A DNA stretch of 64,000 nt from JAICYJ01 sp963797565 (GCA_963797565.1 CAWCPM010000015.1:385186-449185); one strand, 5' to 3'. Shown: positions 8,760-16,840, counted from the stretch's first letter. Notes: generated by a model not told the origin, from the letters alone. Made by a program: numbers and translations.

Positions 8760-9265
8760 CAGTCCAGGTACTGCACGAAGCCGTCCGGCTCCAGCCGTGC
8801 CGGCGGCTGCCAGTCGCGGTCGGCGTAGCCGAGATGCAGTAGTCCCAGCACGTGCTCGTCGGCTCCGACCCCCACGGCCGCCCGGCCCTCGGCGCTCCGC
8901 AGCACCCCCGGCGTGCGCCAGTAGGTCGCGATGCCGCGCGCGTGGGCGGCCAGCATGATCGCGTAGACCGCGCAGGCTCCTGCGGCCACGTCTTCCTCGT
9001 CCTGAGCCTCGTCGCCACTCTGGACAACGGAGCAGGCGATCAGCGTGGGAGCGCGATCGAGCTTGGCAGCGCCCTCGGGGTGCGCCTGCTTCAGCGCCTC
9101 CAGAGACCGCGGCCCCAGCACCCGGAACCGCCACGGGTTGGTGAGGTGATGGTTGGGCGCCCAGCGGGCCAGATCGAACAGCTCGTCGAGCTGCTCGCGC
9201 GGCACCGGATCGGGCCGGTACACCTTGTGCGTGCGGCGCGTGCGGATCGCCTCATCGACGTTCAC
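8759..9265 (-). CDS. nitroreductase family protein
   Basis: A 168-residue FMN-binding nitroreductase-like oxidoreductase. It opens with the family signature IRTRRTHKVYRPDPVPREQL and has ARWAPNHHLTNPWRF, the Asn/Pro-Trp-Arg segment that contacts FMN, and the C-terminal GLLHLGYAD. It is short compared with the usual 180-220 residues. Members reduce nitro groups, quinones or the F420 precursor; the role here is unknown. GTG 9265 is the start. It lies upstream of, and overlaps by one base, the methyltransferase gene. Confidence 0.82.
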   Translation of the reverse strand: MNVDEAIRTRRTHKVYRPDPVPREQLDELFDLARWAPNHHLTNPWRFRVLGPRSLEALKQAHPEGAAKLDRAPTLIACSVVQSGDEAQDEEDVAAGACAVYAIMLAAHARGIATYWRTPGVLRSAEGRAAVGVGADEHVLGLLHLGYADRDWQPPARLEPDGFVQYLD

Positions 9266-9307
9266 CGCAGCTGCCCGTGGGAGTGGTGGAGCATGTCACG
9301 GGAACTG

Positions 9308-9313
9308 TAGACT
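9308..9313 (+). promoter_or_regulatory. -10 element TAGACT of the formaldehyde dehydrogenase operon (leaderless)
   Basis: TAGACT is followed by 7 nt and ATG 9321. No Shine-Dalgarno precedes the ATG, so a leaderless transcript is predicted for the first gene of the four-gene operon. Confidence 0.5.
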
Positions 9314-9320
9314 CGGCGTC

Positions 9321-10433
9321 ATGAGGATCAGGGCAGCCGTGCTTGAGGAGTTCGGGGCGCCGTTGGTCGTGCAGGAGATCGACCTGGCCGAGCCCCGCGC
9401 CGGCGAGGTGCTGGTGCGCCTGGTCGCCTGCGGCGTCTGCCACACAGACCTCTACACCGCCTCTGGCGCCGACCCCTCCGGGTACGCGCCGACCGTGCTC
9501 GGCCACGAGGGCGCAGGGGTGGTCGAGAAGGTGGGCCCCGACGTCGGCTCGCTGGCCGTCGGCGACCACGTGGTCACGCTGTTCTCGCCCCAGTGCGGCA
9601 AATGCGTGCACTGCCTCAGCCCCAAGACCAACCTGTGCCTGGCCATCCGCGACATGCAGGGCAAGGGCTACCTGCCCGACGGCACGGCGCGCCTGTCCCG
9701 CGACGGCGAGCCGATCCGCCACTTCATGGGCACGTCCACCTTCGCGGAGTACACGGTGATGCCCGAGATCGCGCTGGCAAAGGTATCCCCGGAGGCGCCC
9801 CTGGAGGGGGCCGCGCTGTTCGCCTGCGGCCTCTCGACCGGCCTCGGCGCCGCCATGAACACCGCCAAGGTGGAGGCCGGTTCGACCTGCGTCGTGTTCG
9901 GCGCCGGCATGGTCGGGCTGGGCGCCGTGGCCGGCTGCCGCCTGCAGGGTGCCGAGCGGATCATCTGCGTCGACATGTCGGAGGGCCGGCTCGAGCTCGC
10001 GCGCGGGCAGGGCGCCACCGAGACCATGATCGGCGGCGACGACACCGTCGAGCGGATCGTCGAGACGACCGGCGGCTTCGGCGCCGACTACACCTTCGAG
10101 GCCACCGGCAACGTCAAGGTGATGCGCCAGGCCGTGGAGTCGGCGCGCATGGGCTGGGGCCTGTGCACGGTGTGCGGGGTGGCCGGCCGCGGCGAGACCC
10201 TGGACGTGATCCCGCGCTTCCTGATCACCGGCCGGCGTATCGCCGGCAGCTCGTTCGGCGGAGTGAAGGGCCGCGACGGCGTGCCCCGCCTGGTCGACAT
10301 GTGGCTGGACGGAAAGATCGACGTCGACCCGTTCATCTCCCATCACATCACGCTGGACGAGGTCAACCACGGCTTCGAGCTGATGGAGGCGCAGGACGGC
10401 ATCCGCAGCGTGATCGGGTTCGGCGCCGCGTGA
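9321..10433 (+). CDS. class III zinc alcohol dehydrogenase, probable S-(hydroxymethyl)mycothiol dehydrogenase
   Basis: A 370-residue medium-chain dehydrogenase. Catalytic zinc ligands lie in GVCHTDLY and LGHEGAG; the four structural-zinc cysteines are in SPQCGKCVHC and TNLC; NAD is bound by VVFGAGMVGLGAVAG. Class III relatives oxidise the formaldehyde adduct of a low-molecular-weight thiol. In actinobacteria that thiol is mycothiol (MscR/AdhE2), and a metallo-beta-lactamase-fold gene usually follows directly, as it does here with a GTGA overlap. I therefore infer formaldehyde detoxification. A glutathione- or other thiol-dependent enzyme, or a general alcohol dehydrogenase, is the alternative. 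Confidence 0.82.
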   Translation: MRIRAAVLEEFGAPLVVQEIDLAEPRAGEVLVRLVACGVCHTDLYTASGADPSGYAPTVLGHEGAGVVEKVGPDVGSLAVGDHVVTLFSPQCGKCVHCLSPKTNLCLAIRDMQGKGYLPDGTARLSRDGEPIRHFMGTSTFAEYTVMPEIALAKVSPEAPLEGAALFACGLSTGLGAAMNTAKVEAGSTCVVFGAGMVGLGAVAGCRLQGAERIICVDMSEGRLELARGQGATETMIGGDDTVERIVETTGGFGADYTFEATGNVKVMRQAVESARMGWGLCTVCGVAGRGETLDVIPRFLITGRRIAGSSFGGVKGRDGVPRLVDMWLDGKIDVDPFISHHITLDEVNHGFELMEAQDGIRSVIGFGAA

Positions 10434-11131
10434 TCGTCGAGCGGGCCGAGCACCCGACCTGGACGTCGAACGCCTACCTGGTCGCCGATCGGCCCGGTGG
10501 CCACGGCGTTTTCATCGACGGTAACGGCGTCACCGAGCCGCTGGTGGCCCGGGCCGCGGCCGATGACATCACGATCACCCACGTGCTGGTCACGCACGGC
10601 CACGGCGACCACGTGGTCGGGGTGGAGGAGACGGCCGCCGGGCTGGGCGTGCCGCTGCTGCGCTGGCCGGAGCTGGCCGACGGGCAGGTCGTGCAGTCCG
10701 GCGATCTCCGGATCCAGGCCATCTACACCCCGGGGCACTCCACCGACCACCTCAGCTTCCTCGCCGACGACAGTGACGTGTTCACCGCCGACGTCCTGTT
10801 CAAGGGCACCCTCGGCGGCACCACCGGCGGCGGGGCGAACGGCTACGCGGACATGCGCAGGTCGATCGACCGCCTCATGGAGCTCGACCCGGCCGTGCGA
10901 GTGCACCCCGGCCACACGCTGCCGACCACCATCGGCGACGAGTGGGAGCACAACCCGTTCATCCGGATCTGGCGAGGCCTCGATCCGGAGGGCGACGCGC
11001 CCTGCACGGTGCGCGGCGAGCCGGCCACCCTGATCCTGTGGGCGCCCGACTACGACGGCACCAACAAGGCCTGGGTGCGCTACCCGGACGGCCGCGACGC
11101 GATCGTGGGCGGGTCGCAGGTCGAGCGCTGA
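10430..11131 (+). CDS. metallo-beta-lactamase-fold hydrolase linked to formaldehyde dehydrogenase
   Basis: A 233-residue MBL-fold hydrolase. The metal motif is complete: THGHGDHVVG, His in YTPGHSTDH, Asp in FTADVLFKG and His in HPGHTLPT. Glyoxalase II-like proteins of this kind hydrolyse thioesters, and the homologous gene beside actinobacterial mscR is suspected to process the formyl-thiol product. GTG 10430 shares bases with the dehydrogenase stop; the 3' end overlaps the first cupin by one base (TGATG). The C-terminal 45 residues (LILWAPDYDGTNKAW) are outside the core fold and may be lineage-specific. Confidence 0.85.
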   Translation: MIVERAEHPTWTSNAYLVADRPGGHGVFIDGNGVTEPLVARAAADDITITHVLVTHGHGDHVVGVEETAAGLGVPLLRWPELADGQVVQSGDLRIQAIYTPGHSTDHLSFLADDSDVFTADVLFKGTLGGTTGGGANGYADMRRSIDRLMELDPAVRVHPGHTLPTTIGDEWEHNPFIRIWRGLDPEGDAPCTVRGEPATLILWAPDYDGTNKAWVRYPDGRDAIVGGSQVER

Positions 11132-11526
11132 TGGCCTGGACGGTCGGGCGGATCGAGGCGGTGGGCAGCACCGCGGAGCCGGGATTCTGGGAGGAGTGGG
11201 CCCGGGAGCCCGACTTCGGCAGCCGCTGGCAGTCGATCGGCGATCACTTCGGGATCGCCGGATTCGGCGTCAACGCCAACGTCGCCGACGCCGGCCGCGA
11301 GCTGATCGTTCCGCACGACGAGACCGAGTACGGCGGCCAGGAGGAGCTGTACCTGCTGCTGCGTGGCCGCGCCCGCTTCACCTGTGACGGCGAGACGGTC
11401 GAGCTGGCCGCCGGAGAGATGATGCACGTCAGCCCCGAGGTCGTACGGGATGCTGTCGCGCTCGAGGACGGCACGCTGGTGCTGTGCGTCGGCGGCACGC
11501 CCGGCCAGGCCTACTCGCCGAGCTGA
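11131..11526 (+). CDS. small cupin-domain protein
   Basis: A 131-residue single-domain cupin. Metal-site residues of motif 1 appear as HDETEYGGQEELYLLLRGRA (an acidic version of the usual H-x-H...E), and motif 2 as ELAAGEMMHVSPEV. The first 45 residues (GFWEEWAREPDFGSRW) form an N-terminal extension. Function unknown; such proteins bind metals and small polar ligands. ATG 11131 overlaps the upstream stop and its own stop overlaps the next cupin, so it is the third gene of a coupled four-gene unit. Confidence 0.72.
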   Translation: MAWTVGRIEAVGSTAEPGFWEEWAREPDFGSRWQSIGDHFGIAGFGVNANVADAGRELIVPHDETEYGGQEELYLLLRGRARFTCDGETVELAAGEMMHVSPEVVRDAVALEDGTLVLCVGGTPGQAYSPS

Positions 11527-11918
11527 TGGCGACGCCCGCCGACCCGCTTGCGTCCGGAGCCGTCGGCGGCCGGGACGGGCAGTTCGTGCTGGTCGAATGG
11601 GCCGATCCGGGCGGCGTCACCAGCCGCGAGCGGCCGATCGCGGCCCTGCACCTTCATCACGCCGACGACGAGGCCTGGTACGTGCTCGAGGGCACGCTCG
11701 GGTTCCGCCTGGGTGACGACGAGGTGGAGGCGGGCCCGGGCGCCGCGGTGTTCGTGCCGCGGGGGACGCCGCACTCGTTCTGGAACGCGGGTGCCGGGCC
11801 GGCGCGGTACGTGCTGGTGATGCCGCCGCGGCTGAAGGCGCTGGTCGAGGCGCTGCATGCTCCCGGCGCCGGCGACTTCGCGGGCATCTTCCGCGAGCAC
11901 GCATCCGAGCTTCTCTAG
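11526..11918 (+). CDS. small cupin-domain protein
   Basis: A 130-residue cupin of the quercetinase/gentisate-like small type. Motif 1 is LHLHHADDEAWYVLEGTLGF with a His-x-His...Glu metal set; motif 2 is GPGAAVFVPRGTPHSFWN with the fourth ligand His. Unlike the neighbouring cupin, all four usual metal ligands are present. The C-terminus (VEALHAPGAGDFAGIFREH) resembles cupins whose tail packs on the barrel. Substrate unknown. It ends the operon and converges on the PilZ gene with 8 bp between stops. Confidence 0.75.
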   Translation: MATPADPLASGAVGGRDGQFVLVEWADPGGVTSRERPIAALHLHHADDEAWYVLEGTLGFRLGDDEVEAGPGAAVFVPRGTPHSFWNAGAGPARYVLVMPPRLKALVEALHAPGAGDFAGIFREHASELL

Positions 11919-11926
11919 GTCGCGGT

Positions 11927-12691
11927 CTAGCGGTCGCGGCGGATACGGCTCAGCCAGCCGCCGGGATCCTCTTCTTCTGGCTCATCCCCGTCCTCGACGA
12001 CGACCAGCTCGCGCAGGGCCGCGATCGATAGGCCGGGCTGCTCATGCGGTTCCTGGCCACCGGACAGCACGCGGTCGATCTTGGCGATGCTGTCGTGGTC
12101 GACGTGCAGGAACCGGCAGCCGACCACGGTGTGCCCGGGCTGGTGGGCGGGCCGCACGGAGGCGACGCGCACCTCGCCGCTGATCGTGTCGGCGAAGAAG
12201 CGGCCGTGGAACATGAGCCGGTCGCCGATGCGCAGCACGCGGGCGGTGGTGAACGCGACGCCGGTGCGTGAGAGGTCGTCGAGCGTGCCGTCAACACGAT
12301 CGCGGTCGACCACCTCCTGGCAGTTGACCGCCTCCAGCCAGGCGACGCCGCCGATCGGGACGCGTTCGGACGCCCGCCGGCTCTCGTCCACCTGGATGGT
12401 ACCGGGCACGAGCTGCACCATCGCAAGATCCTGGGTGTGGTAGCTGGCGTCGTCGACGTTCAGGTGCAGCTCCCACGGCCGCGCGTCGGGGCCGACCACT
12501 CGGCCGGTCAGCGTCATGCCTGTCGCGACGGACAGGCGTGGGGCCGTGACCGTTGCCCGCTCGCCCTCGAGCGAGATCAGATGGGTGCGCAGGAAGCCGC
12601 CGCCGTCGAGCTCAAGCTCCACGTCCGGCCGGTTGAAGAGCAGCGACATCGCATCCGCTGGCGACAGTGTCATGGTCCCCGTATCGGCCAT
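11927..12691 (-). CDS. PilZ-domain c-di-GMP receptor protein
   Basis: A 254-residue protein with an N-terminal YcgR-like beta domain (about residues 10-110) and a PilZ domain (about 108-225). The c-di-GMP-binding signatures are both present: RRASERVPI (RxxxR) and DDLSRTGVAF (D/NxSxxG). The C-terminal 35 residues are acidic and basic by turns and probably flexible. It should act as a cytosolic c-di-GMP effector. The upstream membrane-protein gene on the same strand ends 39 bp away, suggesting one operon. A diguanylate cyclase gene lies some 6 kb to the right. Confidence 0.85.
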   Translation of the reverse strand: MADTGTMTLSPADAMSLLFNRPDVELELDGGGFLRTHLISLEGERATVTAPRLSVATGMTLTGRVVGPDARPWELHLNVDDASYHTQDLAMVQLVPGTIQVDESRRASERVPIGGVAWLEAVNCQEVVDRDRVDGTLDDLSRTGVAFTTARVLRIGDRLMFHGRFFADTISGEVRVASVRPAHQPGHTVVGCRFLHVDHDSIAKIDRVLSGGQEPHEQPGLSIAALRELVVVEDGDEPEEEDPGGWLSRIRRDR

Positions 12692-12730
12692 CCGGCGCCG
12701 ATGCCTTAGCGATTGAGGGTTGATCGGCGA

Positions 12731-13585
12731 CTACAGGAACGTCGCGATGATCGCGATCGCGATCGGCACGCCGAACCAGGCCAGCGCCGTCAGTGCGATC
12801 GCGGCCGACGCGATCGCCGCGCTGTCGTCCCGGGGTGGGTTGCCGCAGTGGCCGATCGTCTCGTACAGCGCCGCCAGCGACGGGTCGAGCGTCACCTTGA
12901 TACGGCGGTGGGCGAGACCGGCGCCCTGGAGCAGCACCCATGCCAGCGCGGCGAACACGATCGCCAGGATCACGCCCAGCGGCACCACCAGCACCGGCCC
13001 CTGACCCTTGACCGCGCCGAACTGGCGTGCGATCGACGCCAGCACCGGCACGGCCGCGCCGCCGATCAGCACGGTCGGCAGCGGCAGGCTCCCGCCCTTG
13101 TAGCCGAGCCCCAGGCGGTCGGCCTGGATGCGCGCCCGCGCCAGCATGCGGCGCTCGGGGCTGGCCGTCTGCGACTGGCTCTCCCGGCGTGCGTACAGGC
13201 GAGACAGCGAATGCACGACGTTGGAGACGTGGCCGCGGACGATGGTGCGCGCCACGAACTGCACGGCTCCGCTGGCCGCGCCCGAGAGCGGGCCCAGCCG
13301 CCGCAGCACCGGATGCTTCCAGCCGTCGCGGTCGAGCACCTCCAGCGCCCGCATCACCAGGCGGTGGCTCTGCTCGAACCGATCGGGGTGGGCGAGCGGG
13401 CCGGCGGCGGCGATCTCGCCCAGCAGGGCGGCCTCCGTGCGGGTGTCCACGCCGATCTCCGCCAGGGCCCGCTCGGCGGCCTCGTCGGGGTCTCCGCTCA
13501 GCAGCTGGAAGGTGGTGGCCAGCTGCTGGGTGACCTCGTCCAGGATCAGGTGGTCGTCGGGGAGCTGCTGACCCGGTGCGTCCAT
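12731..13585 (-). CDS. membrane protein of unknown function upstream of the PilZ gene
   Basis: A 284-residue protein. The first 170 residues are soluble and helical, with no recognised domain; then come about four membrane segments (about 170-190, 197-217 and two in the last 45 residues). A short loop reads HCGNPPRDDSAAIASAA. I do not recognise the family. ATG 13585 lies 8 nt after a minus-strand TACCGT (plus 13594-13599), suggesting a nearly leaderless mRNA. It probably shares a transcript with the PilZ gene downstream. Confidence 0.6.
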   Translation of the reverse strand: MDAPGQQLPDDHLILDEVTQQLATTFQLLSGDPDEAAERALAEIGVDTRTEAALLGEIAAAGPLAHPDRFEQSHRLVMRALEVLDRDGWKHPVLRRLGPLSGAASGAVQFVARTIVRGHVSNVVHSLSRLYARRESQSQTASPERRMLARARIQADRLGLGYKGGSLPLPTVLIGGAAVPVLASIARQFGAVKGQGPVLVVPLGVILAIVFAALAWVLLQGAGLAHRRIKVTLDPSLAALYETIGHCGNPPRDDSAAIASAAIALTALAWFGVPIAIAIIATFL

Positions 13586-13592
13586 TCCCGCC

Positions 13593-13599
13593 TACGGTA
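13593..13599. promoter_or_regulatory. TACGGTA, overlapping -10-like elements on both strands
   Basis: The minus-strand TACCGT is 8 nt from ATG 13585. The plus-strand TACGGT would start a transcript near 13606 toward the TetR gene. The same symmetric heptamer recurs at 30672-30678. Confidence 0.4.
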
Positions 13600-13633
13600 G
13601 CGACCGGCCCGGCGGGCGCGGCAGCGCCGGTTA

Positions 13634-13649
13634 ACCGTTCCATAACGGT
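13634..13649. repeat. short inverted repeat ACCGTT-N4-AACGGT
   Basis: A perfect 6-bp inverted repeat with a 4-bp centre lies between the divergent membrane-protein and TetR genes. It may be a second regulator site or simply a small hairpin. Confidence 0.35.
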
Positions 13650-13655
13650 CAGGCG

Positions 13656-13684
13656 TTGCGTGGTTAGTGAATATTCACTAATCT
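13656..13684 (+). promoter_or_regulatory. TetR-gene promoter with embedded palindromic operator
   Basis: The promoter reads TTGCGT (13656-13661), a 17-bp spacer, and TAATCT (13679-13684), 6 nt before ATG 13691, so a leaderless mRNA is expected. A perfect 18-bp palindrome, TTAGTGAATATTCACTAA (13664-13681), fills the spacer and reaches the -10. A TetR-type dimer bound there would block the polymerase, giving autorepression and control of the exporter. Confidence 0.8.
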
Positions 13685-13690
13685 ACGTCC

Positions 13691-14308
13691 ATGGCCGTGG
13701 CACCAAGGCAGCGACTGACCCGTGACGAGCGTTACGAGACGATCCTCGCGGCTGCCCGCACCGTCTTTGCCCGGCATGGCTACCACCGAGCCGGCACCGC
13801 CGAGATCGCCCGCGCGGCCGGCTGCTCGGAGCCGATGCTGTACAAGCACTTCCCCTCCAAGCAGGCCCTGTTCGCCGCCGTGCTGGTCGACGCGACGACC
13901 CAGCTGAAGGACCGGATCCACACCATGCTGGACGGCTGCGACAACGGCCTCGAGTCGATGGTGCTGATGGTCGGCGACCTCTCGCACGATCCGGTCATGA
14001 TCGAGGTGTCGCGCTTGCGGATGCTTGCGATCACCCTGGCCGACGATCCTGTGATCAAGGGGGCGCTCGACCAGAGCGTGACCGAGATGCGCCGCCGCGT
14101 GGTCAGCTCGGTCGCGCACATGCAGGAGATGGGCACGGCCCGCTCCGACATCGATCCCGATCAGATCGGCTGGCTGTGGCTGGGCTTCGTGCTCGCCGCC
14201 GGCTTCCGGATTGCCCTCGAGGGGCCCGAGGTCGCAGACCAGCTGCCCAAAATTCCGCAAACGCTGCTCGCTCTACTGCAGACGAATCCCCAGGAGGTGG
14301 ATGGATGA
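13691..14308 (+). CDS. TetR/AcrR family transcriptional repressor of the adjacent exporter
   Basis: A 205-residue repressor. Residues 12-60 form the N-terminal HTH: YETILAAARTVFARHGYHRA, then GTAEIARAAGCSEPMLYKHF with the recognition helix. The helical C-terminal domain should bind a ligand, probably a substrate of the pump. ATG 13691 follows a promoter whose spacer is an 18-bp palindrome, the likely autoregulatory operator. Its stop overlaps the start of the MFS gene (ATGA at 14305-14308), so repressor and pump are co-transcribed and co-regulated. Confidence 0.9.
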   Translation: MAVAPRQRLTRDERYETILAAARTVFARHGYHRAGTAEIARAAGCSEPMLYKHFPSKQALFAAVLVDATTQLKDRIHTMLDGCDNGLESMVLMVGDLSHDPVMIEVSRLRMLAITLADDPVIKGALDQSVTEMRRRVVSSVAHMQEMGTARSDIDPDQIGWLWLGFVLAAGFRIALEGPEVADQLPKIPQTLLALLQTNPQEVDG

Positions 14309-15837
14309 CCAAGGACCATCCAAACCACAAGTGGTGGACGTTGTTCGCCATGTGTTTCGCCCTGTTCATGATCATGCTGGACAACACGGTGGTGAACGTC
14401 GCGCTGCCGACGATCCAGCGTTCGCTCCACATCACGAACCCCGAGAACCTGGAGTGGACGGTCAACGGCTACGTGCTCACGTTCGCCGCGCTGATCCTGC
14501 TCGGCGGCAAGCTCGGTGACCGCTTTGGCCGCAAACGCATCTTCCTGGTCGGGCTGGCGATCTTCACGCTCGCGTCCGCCGCGTGCGCGGTGGCCACAAC
14601 CGATACCCAGCTGATCGCGTTCCGGTCGCTGCAGGGCGTCGGCGGCGCGCTCCTGAACCCGCTGTCGCTGTCGATCCTGGTGTCCGCCTTCCCGCGCAAG
14701 CAGCTGCCGACCGCCATCGGCGTCTGGGCCGGCATCTCCGGCCTGGGCCTGGCCATCGGACCGCTGCTGGGTGGGTTCCTGGTCGAGAACGTGTCCTGGT
14801 CGGCCGTGTTCTGGATCAACGTTCCGATCGGTGTGATCGCCGCCGGCGTCACCTGGTGGGCAGTGGTCGAGTCGAGCGACACCACCACCAAGACGCTCGA
14901 CGTGATCGGGACCGTGCTGGTGACCGCCGCGCTGTTCTCGCTGACGTGGGGGCTGATCAAGACCGGCAGCCACTCGTGGACGTCGCCCTACACGCTGTTC
15001 TTCCTGGGCGCAGCCGCGCTGCTGTTCGCCGCCTTCATCTGGCGTGAGGCACGCACCCGCGAGCCGATGCTCCCGCTCAGCTTCTTCCAGTCGCGGGTGT
15101 TCTCGGCCTCGAGCGCGGTGGTGCTGATGGTCGGCTTCGCGATGTTCGGCATCTTCTACTTCGTGACGCTGTACTTCCAGAACGTGCTCGGCTACTCGGC
15201 CCTTCAGGCCGGCGTGCGCTCGCTGCCGCTGACCATGATGGTGATCTTCGTGGCGCCGATCGCGGGCCGGATGAGCGGCAGGGTGCCGCCGCGCTACCAG
15301 ATGACGGTGGGCATGCTGATGATGACGGCCGGCCTGCTGCTGCTGTCGCGTCTGGAAGTGCACACCTCCTACAACATGATCTGGCCCGCGTACGTGCTCG
15401 CCGGCATCGGCATCGCCATGACGATGCCCGCGGTGTCGGCGGCCGGCATGGGCGCGGTCGACCAGACCAAGGCGGGCGTCGCCTCCGGGGTGATCAACGC
15501 CTCCAGGCAGGTCGGAGGCGCGATGGGCGTGGCCGTGCTGGGCGCGGTCGTGTCGACCCGGGTCGACAACGTGTGGACGGGCCCCCAGGCGCTGGTGCCG
15601 CTGGTGACCGGCGGCCAGGGCAGCAAGATCTACGCGGCGGCCATCAGCCAGGGCCACTCGCCGGCGTACGCACTTGCAGCCGAGAACCAGGCGCTGCAGG
15701 CGTTCGTGCACGGCGTCCAGGGGGCGATGCTGGTGGGCGCGGTGCTGGCCTTCTCGGCCGCCATGACAGCCTTCTTCGGGCTGCGGCACGCGCCGGCCGT
15801 GAACCCGGCCACCGATGCTGTGCCGGTCGAAGCCTAG
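14305..15837 (+). CDS. DHA2-family (EmrB/QacA-type) multidrug MFS exporter
   Basis: A 510-residue transporter with 14 predicted membrane helices. Family motifs visible are LDNTVVNVALPTI in helix 1 (motif D1), GGKLGDRFGRKRIF (motif A, loop 2-3), FRSLQGVGGALLNP (motif B) and GPLLGGFLVENVSW (motif C, antiporter). It should exchange protons for amphipathic drugs or secreted products. A Shine-Dalgarno AGGAGG lies about 8 nt before ATG 14305, which overlaps the repressor stop. The gene is under the same palindromic operator as the TetR gene. A strong hairpin follows at 15849-15883. Confidence 0.92.
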   Translation: MTKDHPNHKWWTLFAMCFALFMIMLDNTVVNVALPTIQRSLHITNPENLEWTVNGYVLTFAALILLGGKLGDRFGRKRIFLVGLAIFTLASAACAVATTDTQLIAFRSLQGVGGALLNPLSLSILVSAFPRKQLPTAIGVWAGISGLGLAIGPLLGGFLVENVSWSAVFWINVPIGVIAAGVTWWAVVESSDTTTKTLDVIGTVLVTAALFSLTWGLIKTGSHSWTSPYTLFFLGAAALLFAAFIWREARTREPMLPLSFFQSRVFSASSAVVLMVGFAMFGIFYFVTLYFQNVLGYSALQAGVRSLPLTMMVIFVAPIAGRMSGRVPPRYQMTVGMLMMTAGLLLLSRLEVHTSYNMIWPAYVLAGIGIAMTMPAVSAAGMGAVDQTKAGVASGVINASRQVGGAMGVAVLGAVVSTRVDNVWTGPQALVPLVTGGQGSKIYAAAISQGHSPAYALAAENQALQAFVHGVQGAMLVGAVLAFSAAMTAFFGLRHAPAVNPATDAVPVEA

Positions 15838-15848
15838 TCACCGCAACG

Positions 15849-15883
15849 GGCGGTGGCCGGCCCCACGGGGCACGGCCACCGCC
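15849..15883 (+). terminator. strong hairpin after the MFS gene
   Basis: An 11-bp perfect stem (15849-15859 with 15873-15883) encloses a second GCCCC/GGGGC stem. There is no T-run, so it may act as a Rho-independent-like or mRNA-stabilising hairpin. Confidence 0.6.
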
Positions 15884-15889
15884 GGCGGC

Positions 15890-15895
15890 TAGCGT
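15890..15895 (+). promoter_or_regulatory. -10 element TAGCGT of the molybdopterin gene (leaderless)
   Basis: TAGCGT is followed by 6 nt and GTG 15902. It lies just after the hairpin that ends the upstream transcript. Confidence 0.4.
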
Positions 15896-15901
15896 GGGTT
15901 C

Positions 15902-16834
15902 GTGGCACGCCGCACCAACCTGACTCTGCTGGCAGCGCTGCTGGCTGCGTTCGTGACCGGCGTGCTGGCGCTCTGGGTGGGGGAGTCGCGGGCCTGGATC
16001 GTGACGTGGGCACACGGCGCGGCCGGCTTCGCGGTGCTGCTGCTGGTGCGCTGGAAGGTGCCGGTGGTGCGGCGCGGCCTGCGCCGTGCGCGGCCCGACA
16101 TGGGCGCGGCGGTGGCCACGGCGGTCGTGGCTGTGGCGATGCTGGCCACCGGCATCGCGCACTCGCTGGGGCTGGCGGTGGTGGGGCCGGTGACGGTGCT
16201 GGCCATCCACATCGCACTCGCGCTGGCGCTGCTGCCGCTGGTGGCGATGCACGTCTTCAACCGGCCGCAGCGGCCCCGGCGGGGCGACCTGACGCGGGCC
16301 GGGTTTCTGCGGTTGGCCGGTATCGCGGTGCTGGCGGTCGCCGTCAAGGCGGCGTTCGAGGGGACGCTCGGCGCCTCCCGCGCGGCCACCGGCTCGCTGC
16401 GCCGCGATCAGCCCATCCCGACCTCGTGGCTGGACGACTCCACGCCGGCGGTGGATGCCGGTGAGTGGCGCGACCGCATCGCCGGTCTGGCGCCGCGCTC
16501 GGTCACATGCGCGCTCGACTGCACCAGCGGCTGGTACAGCGTCAACCGCTGGAGCGGGGTGGCAGTGACCGACCTGCTGGGGCCGGTGCCGCCCGGCACT
16601 CGCAGCGTGCTGGTCAGCTCCCACACCGGCTACAGCCGCCGCTTCGACGTGGCCGACCTGCCGCAGCTGCTGCTGGCCACCGAGCTGGACGGCCGCGACC
16701 TGCCATCGGCGAACGGCGGTCCCGCCCGGTTGGTGGTGCCCGGCCGCCGCGGCTTCTGGTGGGTGAAGTGGGTCAGCTCGATCGAGCCGAGCGGTCGCCC
16801 GCCCTGGTGGCAGCTGCCGTTTCCGCTGAACTGA
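15902..16834 (+). CDS. membrane-anchored molybdopterin-dependent oxidoreductase (sulfite oxidase/YedY-like fold)
   Basis: A 310-residue protein with about five N-terminal membrane segments (residues about 8-26, 33-50, 70-88, 92-112, 132-148) and a soluble C-terminal domain. The membrane part carries several His residues (WAHGAAGF, TGIAHSLG, AIHIALALALL, AMHVF) that could ligate haem b. The C-terminal half has CTSGWYSVNRWSGVAVTDLL, matching the molybdenum-cofactor Cys region of sulfite oxidase/YedY proteins, and the closing GFWWVKWVSSIE. The size suggests a compact fusion of a YedZ-like membrane module and a YedY-like domain. The substrate is unknown; repair of oxidised Met residues is one known role of relatives. 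Confidence 0.72.
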   Translation: MARRTNLTLLAALLAAFVTGVLALWVGESRAWIVTWAHGAAGFAVLLLVRWKVPVVRRGLRRARPDMGAAVATAVVAVAMLATGIAHSLGLAVVGPVTVLAIHIALALALLPLVAMHVFNRPQRPRRGDLTRAGFLRLAGIAVLAVAVKAAFEGTLGASRAATGSLRRDQPIPTSWLDDSTPAVDAGEWRDRIAGLAPRSVTCALDCTSGWYSVNRWSGVAVTDLLGPVPPGTRSVLVSSHTGYSRRFDVADLPQLLLATELDGRDLPSANGGPARLVVPGRRGFWWVKWVSSIEPSGRPPWWQLPFPLN

Positions 16835-16840
16835 GCGGCC

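Noticed and set aside
14161..15789. Minus-strand open frame through the MFS exporter
   Set aside because: Antisense to a clear 14-helix transporter; repetitive His/Gln/Arg composition.
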